Assembly (NCBI RefSeq): GCF_015353075.1
Contig: NZ_CP064188.1
Span: 1,116,001 to 1,180,000 of the forward strand
Direction: 5' to 3'
DNA length: 64,000 nucleotides
Source of the DNA: Rhizobium sp. 007
Lineage (GTDB): Bacteria; Pseudomonadota; Alphaproteobacteria; Rhizobiales; Rhizobiaceae
In this document: one piece after another, positions 58,850 through 64,000 of the stretch
Layout of the letters: every line of letters begins with the position of its first letter
How positions within the stretch are numbered: the first letter of the stretch is position 1
Position numbers and translations under genes: made by a program
The notes under the pieces: generated by a model
The model's database searches: none
Told to the model about the DNA's origin: nothing
What the model saw: the letters and a program-made list of their open reading frames with translations, nothing else

Positions 58850-59523
58850 GCGCCTTGATTGAAGCGCAGAACCTCACACGCATCCTGACGGAAACCGTCC
58901 CCGTAACGCTGGTCGAGGATGTGTCTTTGACGATAGGTGAGCGGGAATTCGTTGCAATCACTGGACCTTCCGGTTCCGGCAAGTCTTCGCTGCTCTATCT
59001 GTTGGGGCTGCTCGACGAGCCGACGAGCGGCAGGCTTTCGATTGGCGGCAGAGATACCGATCCGATGGACCAAAGGGAACGCGCCGAAACCCGCCTCTCT
59101 ATGCTGGGCTTCGTCTTCCAGTTCCATTTTCTCCTGCCAGAATTCACGGCGCGGCAGAACGTCGAGATCCCGATGCGTAAGCTTGGTCGTTTGAGCCGGT
59201 CGGCCATGCAGGCGCGGGCTGAAGAACTCTTGGCATCGCTCGGCCTTGCCGGCCATATCGATAAGAGGCCAGATCAGCTTTCCGGCGGTCAACGCCAGCG
59301 GGTCGCTGTCGCACGTTCGCTTGCGAATGATCCACCCATCCTGCTTGCGGACGAGCCGACGGGAAGCCTCGACAGTCAAAATTCCGAGCAGGTCTTTTTG
59401 ATCCTCGAAGGGCTCGTGCGCGAACGCGGCAAGACGGTTATCGCCGTCACCCATGATCTCGATATGGCGGCCCGTATGGGGCGGCGCATTCATCTCATGG
59501 ATGGCAAGATCGCCGATCCTTGA
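58846..59523 (+). CDS. ABC exporter ATPase, LolD/MacB type
   Basis: A 225-residue ATPase. Walker A is GPSGSGKSS near residues 40-48, signature QLSGGQRQRVAVARSL, Walker B LLADEPTGSLDSQ and switch AVTHDLDMAARM, all as in the LolD/MacB subfamily serving FtsX-type permeases. It completes the adaptor-permease-ATPase efflux operon under TetR control. Substrate unknown; drug, lipid or peptide are all possible. Confidence 0.93.
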   Translation: MSALIEAQNLTRILTETVPVTLVEDVSLTIGEREFVAITGPSGSGKSSLLYLLGLLDEPTSGRLSIGGRDTDPMDQRERAETRLSMLGFVFQFHFLLPEFTARQNVEIPMRKLGRLSRSAMQARAEELLASLGLAGHIDKRPDQLSGGQRQRVAVARSLANDPPILLADEPTGSLDSQNSEQVFLILEGLVRERGKTVIAVTHDLDMAARMGRRIHLMDGKIADP

Positions 59524-60005
59524 GATCGGTGCGAGCGGAGGCATTTGGCCAGCCAGCAGCAGCGACGGCCTTCGCGATGAAGCCCAGCCATTGTTCGTCA
59601 CGGCCTGTTCGATCTGAAAGCGACGCAACGCCCCGCCACCAGCAAGACCAGGTGAAACACCTAGTTGCCAGTTGTTTGTGGTCGAAATCCGATGGCGATG
59701 GTGAAGGCTCCAAATGCTCCGAAAAGCGCGAAGACTTGGACGGCAAGGGCGATCATGCGCGCCGACGCCGGTCGAACGAGGCATGCGAATAGACCAAGCA
59801 CCAAGATCGCCGAGATGACCCTTCGGGCGGTGGCCGCCCGCCAGTGCCCGTAACCGCCGCTTGAAGGCGCGATGCGGTGGCAAAGAGGAAAGCCTCGAAG
59901 GCGGGAAATATTGTTGCCAGATCCCTCGTTCCTGCATTTGTGCTTCGCGCTGCCGGGTCTCTGCGGTTTCCCATCTTCGTCGCGGAGAGCAACAAGCGGG
60001 TTGGG
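59524..60005. other. Intergenic region with a possible membrane-protein remnant
   Basis: This is a 480-base convergent region. On the minus strand between about 59830 and 59661 one frame encodes two consecutive hydrophobic segments (VISAILVLGLFACLV and MIALAVQVFALFGAFGAF) ending in a TAG at 59661-59663. It has no convincing start codon or Shine-Dalgarno and may be the degraded end of a small membrane protein. A 410-residue frame on the same strand in another phase is antisense to the ABC genes and not accepted. Confidence 0.3.
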
Positions 60006-62378
60006 CTATTTCTCGCAAAGACGCCGAGCGCCATAATAGGGTTGGTAGGTACAGTCGGAAGCGCGGAACGAACGATAACTGCGGGAGCAGGCCGTGATGT
60101 TGCAGGACGGTGCGGCGTTCTCTTCGCTTGTCATCATTCCTGTATCCGGATCGATCTGCGGAGCAGGCTCAGCCATCGCCGCGTGCATGAATTCCCGCCA
60201 GATGCGAGCCGGAAGTGCGCCTCCGGTGACACCCTTCATCGGCGCGTCATCGTCGTTCCCGACCCAGACTCCGGCGACCAAGGCGTCCGTGAAGCCGACG
60301 AACCAGGCGTCACGGTTGTCCTGACTGGTACCTGTCTTGCCGGCCGCAAACATGCCGGGATCGGCGTCGCGGCCAGTCCCACGCTCAACGACCAACTGCA
60401 GTAACGCAAGAAGGTCCGGCTGATACGGAGAGAGATCAATAGCCGCAGGCACTTGCGCACCCACGCGGAAGCCTCTGGGTTGGCCAGATGCCTGAAATTC
60501 GATAATACCCCACGGCTCGACGGGCGCCTTTCCAAGGCGAACCGATGCGTAGGCGCCGGTCAGATCGAGCAAACTCACCTCCGAAGCACCAAGCGACAAG
60601 GCAGGTGCCGTCGTCAGGGCCGCGTTTATGCCGAGCTCCTTGGCTGCCGCGGCGACACTGTCCAGTCCCACCTCCTGGGCAAGGGCTGCGGTGGCGGCAT
60701 TCAACGAGCGAGCAAAAGCCTCCGCCAGCGTAACCCAACCGCGGTAACCACCCCCGGAATTTTGGGGCGACCATCCGTTTATCTCGATAGGGCCGTCGAG
60801 GACCTGATCCGATAGAGAAAGCCCCTTTTTCAACGCAGCATAGTACACGAACAACTTGAATGTGGAGCCTGGCTGACGCATCGCCGTGACGGCACGGTTG
60901 AACTGGCTGGTCTTGTAGTCGTGTCCGCCGACCATTGCGACAACCGCGCCATCGGGCGTCATGGCGACCAGCGCCGCCTGCGATGCGCCGCGAGCCTTTC
61001 CCTCTTCATCGAGCGCCTGTCTCACCACCCGTTCGGCGATTTCCTGCAGGCGCGGTACCAACGTCGTGCGCACTGTCGTCGAGCCGGGAGAGGAACCCGC
61101 GATCTCGCTCGCTTGTGGCGAAACCCAATCGGCGAACCAGCTGCCGGAGCGCGGCGTCGGTGTCGTGGGGTGCAGTTCGGCAAATTCATTCTTGGCGGCG
61201 TCGGCTTCTTGCGGGGTAAGCTTGCCGTTGGCGGCCATCGCGTCGAGCACTGTTGCCGTGCGTTGGCGTGCACCCTCGAAATTGTCGATCGGGTTCAACT
61301 GGCTCGGAGCCTTCAGCAGACCTGCCAGCATCGCCGATTCTGGAATATCGAGCGCACCGATATCCTTGTTGAAATAGATCCGTGCCGCTGCCGGCATTCC
61401 CGTAGCGCCGGAACCGAGGTAGACCGAATTCAGGTACCGCGTCAGGATCTCCTGCTTGCCGAGCTTCCATTCCAGCCAGAACGCGATCACCAGTTCCTGG
61501 ATCTTTCGCTTCAGCGTTCGGTCGCTTTCGAGATACTGCAGCTTGATCAACTGCTGCGTGATCGTGCTTCCCCCCTGGACGACCGAGCCTGCCTCAAAGT
61601 TCCGTACTAGCGCGCGCGCAATGCCTTTCAGGTCGATGCCGTGGTGATCCATAAACCGGCGGTCCTCGATTGAAAGCACTGCATCCACGAGGTGAGGGGG
61701 GAATTGTTCGTACCCTGCATAGGGTCCCTGATAGGGCCCCTGCCGAACAAGAGGTTCGCCGTCCGCCGTTTCCAATACAATGACGGGCTTCATGGAACCA
61801 TCGGCAATCTCTTGCCACGGCACATCCTTCAACGCCCAAGTCAGAACGCCGGCCACGATCAGCAAGCCGAGCAAAGGAGCGAGCGCGGCGAGCCCTTTCC
61901 ATGACCGCAGTTTCAGTGGACGGGCCTGCTTTATGCCGGTCAGTCCGGCTCGAATGGCTGCCGTGCGGGACCGCGCTTTGGAAGAAAGCGATGCAAAAGC
62001 AGCAGATACCCGCCGAAACTTCTCATTTGGCGTTCGAGTGCCAGACGTCTGTTGTCTTTTCTTGATGGTTGCGATGCCCTTTCTCATCCAGAACGGGCTG
62101 CTTCGCAAAACCGCACGGAGATCATGACGGAGGGCGGCCATCAGGTCACGAACGGCTCGTGCGCTTTGAGCAAAAGGCGAGGAAGGGTTCACAGCCTCTT
62201 TGGATTGTTCCAACGGTGATGAAGATCCGGATTCTCCCTCGTGAGCCCCGGTTTCTCCTTCAGCGCCTTCAGCTGGAAATCCTTCGCTCTGCGGCAGCTG
62301 CGCAGATTCGGCGGCGGTGCGATCACCAGTCTGATTTGAGCTGCCGGTTTGTTTTGAGGTGTCTGCGGTGCTTGCCAT
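60006..62378 (-). CDS. Class A penicillin-binding protein (bifunctional transglycosylase/transpeptidase)
   Basis: A 790-residue cell-wall synthase. An N-terminal low-complexity cytoplasmic part of about 160 residues (rich in Ser, Glu and Gln, then Arg/Lys) is followed by one membrane helix (163-183). The GT51 transglycosylase domain has catalytic Glu238 in EDRRFMDHHG and QGGSTITQQL. The transpeptidase domain has S505-T-F-K508, S558-L-N560 and K681-T-G-T. The C-terminal tail contains Cys759, 764, 776 and 788 with a YRSFRASDCTYQPYYG pattern resembling BA14K-type proteins. The gene is longer than E. coli PBP1c-type enzymes and stands alone. An extra, plasmid-borne copy is plausible. Confidence 0.93.
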   Translation of the reverse strand: MASTADTSKQTGSSNQTGDRTAAESAQLPQSEGFPAEGAEGETGAHEGESGSSSPLEQSKEAVNPSSPFAQSARAVRDLMAALRHDLRAVLRSSPFWMRKGIATIKKRQQTSGTRTPNEKFRRVSAAFASLSSKARSRTAAIRAGLTGIKQARPLKLRSWKGLAALAPLLGLLIVAGVLTWALKDVPWQEIADGSMKPVIVLETADGEPLVRQGPYQGPYAGYEQFPPHLVDAVLSIEDRRFMDHHGIDLKGIARALVRNFEAGSVVQGGSTITQQLIKLQYLESDRTLKRKIQELVIAFWLEWKLGKQEILTRYLNSVYLGSGATGMPAAARIYFNKDIGALDIPESAMLAGLLKAPSQLNPIDNFEGARQRTATVLDAMAANGKLTPQEADAAKNEFAELHPTTPTPRSGSWFADWVSPQASEIAGSSPGSTTVRTTLVPRLQEIAERVVRQALDEEGKARGASQAALVAMTPDGAVVAMVGGHDYKTSQFNRAVTAMRQPGSTFKLFVYYAALKKGLSLSDQVLDGPIEINGWSPQNSGGGYRGWVTLAEAFARSLNAATAALAQEVGLDSVAAAAKELGINAALTTAPALSLGASEVSLLDLTGAYASVRLGKAPVEPWGIIEFQASGQPRGFRVGAQVPAAIDLSPYQPDLLALLQLVVERGTGRDADPGMFAAGKTGTSQDNRDAWFVGFTDALVAGVWVGNDDDAPMKGVTGGALPARIWREFMHAAMAEPAPQIDPDTGMMTSEENAAPSCNITACSRSYRSFRASDCTYQPYYGARRLCEK

Positions 62379-62845
62379 TTCTTACCGGCTGGTTGTTTTG
62401 AAGCAATTAGCGCGCAATGGAGCGGAGGAAAGACGACATTGGCACTGCTCTCCCAAGTCTCTTCGAATAGAGGCCCAATCCTGAAAATTGATGCGGGAAA
62501 TGTTCTCACATCCGAAGCCAGCCTTTTCATGGCAACGCAATACCAAGTCAACAGCGCGCGTGAGCGGCGTTCGCCCCGTCTGGCGTCGGCATCCGGTATG
62601 GCCATAGCGCATGGTGCGCATCTGCTCGAACGTCGAACCATCTCCACCAGCTCGTCCGGCTTCATCGCGAAAGACTAGTGGCAGAAGCCTGACGGATGGT
62701 ACCAAACGCCAGAGGACCGATCCGGTGGCCGACATCTCCCATGCGACGTGACCATTCGTCTGGAGAAGAGTAGACTACAGCCCGACCGCAGCGCCCTTGG
62801 GCAGCGCATCGGGCCTGCATACCTTAGCGAACCAGGGAGGGCGAT
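62379..62845. other. Gene-poor region before the acetyltransferase
   Basis: There are 467 bases with overlapping open frames on both strands (minus 62189-62665 and 62382-62735, plus 62439-62678). None shows family resemblance; the plus frame would use TTG with GGAGG upstream. I cannot support a gene here. It presumably holds the PBP promoter (minus) and that of the GNAT gene (plus). Confidence 0.35.
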
Positions 62846-63811
62846 ATGGGAACGGCTGCACCGAGCGTAGCCATCCGCGCGCTGGCCGAGACCGATCTGC
62901 CGGAAGCCGAAAGAATTTTCCGGCTGGCCTTTGGCACCTTCTTGGGAGCACCCGAACCAGAGACGTTCTGGTCCGACCGCGACTATGTACGCGGCCGCTG
63001 GCAGGCGCCCTACGTCGCCGCCTTCGCCGCGGAGGTGGGCGGTGAACTGGTGGGCTCCAACTTCGCAACCCGCTGGGGCAGCGTCGGCTTCTTCGGACCG
63101 TTGACGATCCGCCCCGACCTTTGGGACCGGGGCATCGGCGCGCGGCTCGTCGAGGCCGTCACGGCGAGCTTCGATGAATGGGGCACGCGGCATGCAGGCC
63201 TGTTCACCTTCGCCCAGAGCGCCAAGCACGTGGGCCTGTACCAGAAGTACGGATACTGGGCTCGTTTCCTCACGGCCATCATGTCGGCGCCGGTCCGTCA
63301 CAACCAGACCGAGCCGGTGCGCTGGTCGCGGTATTCCGATCTGACAGAGGAGCAGAGAGTGGAATGCCTGAAGTCCTGCCGTGACCTGACCGGCGCCCTT
63401 TACGACGGGCTCGACCTGGGGCCGGAAATCCAGGCCGTAGAGGCGCATGAGCTTGGGGAGACGGTCCTGCTCGGCGATATGGGGGGTGCGGGCTTGGACG
63501 GTTTTGCCGTGTGCCACCATGGGCCGCGCAGCGAAGCAGGCGACGGTGCTTGCTTCATCAAGTTCGGGACCGTGCGTCCAGGATCGGCGGCTGGGGAGAC
63601 CTTCGACAGCTTGCTGCATGCCTGCGAGGCGCTTGCCGTAGCGGAGGGGATGCCCAAGCTGCTGGCCGGGGTGAACATGGCCCGCCACGAGGCGTACCGG
63701 CACTTGGTCGGGCGTGGCTTTCGAACCGAAATCCAAGGGGTCACGATGCACCGGCCCAATGAGCCGGGTTACAGTCGCGCCGGCCTCTTCGTGCTCGACG
63801 ACTGGCGCTAG
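62846..63811 (+). CDS. GNAT-family N-acetyltransferase
   Basis: A 321-residue protein with two GNAT-like parts. The N-terminal part is clear: VAIRALAETDLPEAERIFRLAFG, strand IVGSNFATR-like (LVGSNFATRWGSVGFFGPLTIRP), acetyl-CoA loop RGIGARLVEAVTA and GLYQKYGYW. The C-terminal half (from about residue 170) has a weaker repeat (LAGVNMARHEAYRHLVGRGF). Tandem GNAT proteins often modify small molecules or antibiotics. ATG 62846 has GGAGGG just upstream. The stop is directly followed by transposase sequence. Confidence 0.85.
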   Translation: MGTAAPSVAIRALAETDLPEAERIFRLAFGTFLGAPEPETFWSDRDYVRGRWQAPYVAAFAAEVGGELVGSNFATRWGSVGFFGPLTIRPDLWDRGIGARLVEAVTASFDEWGTRHAGLFTFAQSAKHVGLYQKYGYWARFLTAIMSAPVRHNQTEPVRWSRYSDLTEEQRVECLKSCRDLTGALYDGLDLGPEIQAVEAHELGETVLLGDMGGAGLDGFAVCHHGPRSEAGDGACFIKFGTVRPGSAAGETFDSLLHACEALAVAEGMPKLLAGVNMARHEAYRHLVGRGFRTEIQGVTMHRPNEPGYSRAGLFVLDDWR

Positions 63812-63816
63812 GGATG

Positions 63817-64000
63817 GAATCTAACGCTTGGTGCCCACGCCTAACGGCAGCGATGATTTCATCCGGATCAGCCGTCCAGGTGAAAGGCTTGGGACGCGCA
63901 TTGGTTTCAGCGACGTACCGGTTGATGGCCTCCTGAAGATCGACCACCGAACGGAAGGCGCCGCGCTTGAGCCGCTGGCGGGTCAGCTTGGTTGGGTGCG
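63817..64000 (-). mobile_element. IS630-type transposase, C-terminal fragment, runs off the window
   Basis: The minus strand from the window edge encodes KLTRQRLKRGAFRSVVDLQ, then AINRYVAETNARPKPFTWTADPDEIIAAVRRGHQALDSI, the typical end of IS630-family transposases (helix, then PFxWTxxP). The usual stop just after DSI is missing and the frame reads on into the 3' end of the acetyltransferase gene, so the last codons and the terminal inverted repeat have been lost or altered. The N-terminal part with the DDE residues lies beyond the window. Confidence 0.8.

Noticed and set aside
58786..60018. 410-residue open frame on the minus strand
   Set aside because: It lies antisense to the efflux ATPase and continues into the intergenic region with Arg/Pro-rich shadow composition.

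Overview
The window looks like an accessory replicon (plasmid or chromid) of a Rhizobium/Agrobacterium-type alphaproteobacterium. The grounds are high GC, a DUF982 protein (a family largely confined to Rhizobiales), a thi-box-controlled thiCOSGE operon (plasmid-borne in R. etli), and a dense run of ABC importers each paired with its own GntR or LacI regulator. No replication or conjugation genes, rRNA operon, complete tRNA or CRISPR array was seen. All functional names come from reading the translated sequence; no database search was run.

Layout. 1-3.7 kb is gene-poor: a truncated flavodoxin-like gene and small hypotheticals, including a SpoT-like HD protein. 3.7-12.4 kb (minus) is a peptide-type ABC importer with gamma-glutamyltransferase, a DUF1028 protein and a GntR regulator. 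12.5-21.5 kb is a sugar-type importer with a PHP-domain hydrolase (minus), divergent from a LacI regulator and a DUF5054 protein (plus), with paired operator-like palindromes between them. 21.7-24.0 kb is GntR-kduI-kduD for uronate catabolism. 24.1-28.7 kb is a TPP riboswitch followed by thiC-thiO-thiS-thiG-thiE. 29.0-37.1 kb (minus) is a branched-chain 2-oxoacid dehydrogenase operon extended with acyl-CoA dehydrogenase, thiolase and an SDR, divergent from an AraC regulator.

38.3-46.5 kb holds single genes: a glycerate kinase, AraC plus a DMT exporter, a class III adenylate cyclase with TPR-type repeats, a PPOX-like flavoprotein, a GST and a LysR regulator. 46.6-55.4 kb (minus) is a tightly packed operon: binding protein, two permeases, ATPase, glycerophosphodiesterase, LacI, inositol-monophosphatase-like enzyme and sulfatase. 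55.8-59.5 kb is a TetR repressor divergent from an HlyD/FtsX/ATPase efflux set, with a perfect 19-bp palindrome between. 60.0-62.4 kb encodes a class A penicillin-binding protein with a cysteine-containing tail. The right end has a GNAT acetyltransferase and a 3' fragment of an IS630-type transposase.

The theme is scavenging: gamma-glutamyl peptides, phosphorylated or sulfated glycosides, uronates and branched-chain amino acids. The strongest candidate for an undescribed system is the 46.6-55.4 kb operon. It has the ugpBAECQ gene order plus a second phosphatase and a sulfatase under a LacI regulator, and its diesterase-phosphatase pair parallels accF-accG of agrocinopine catabolism.
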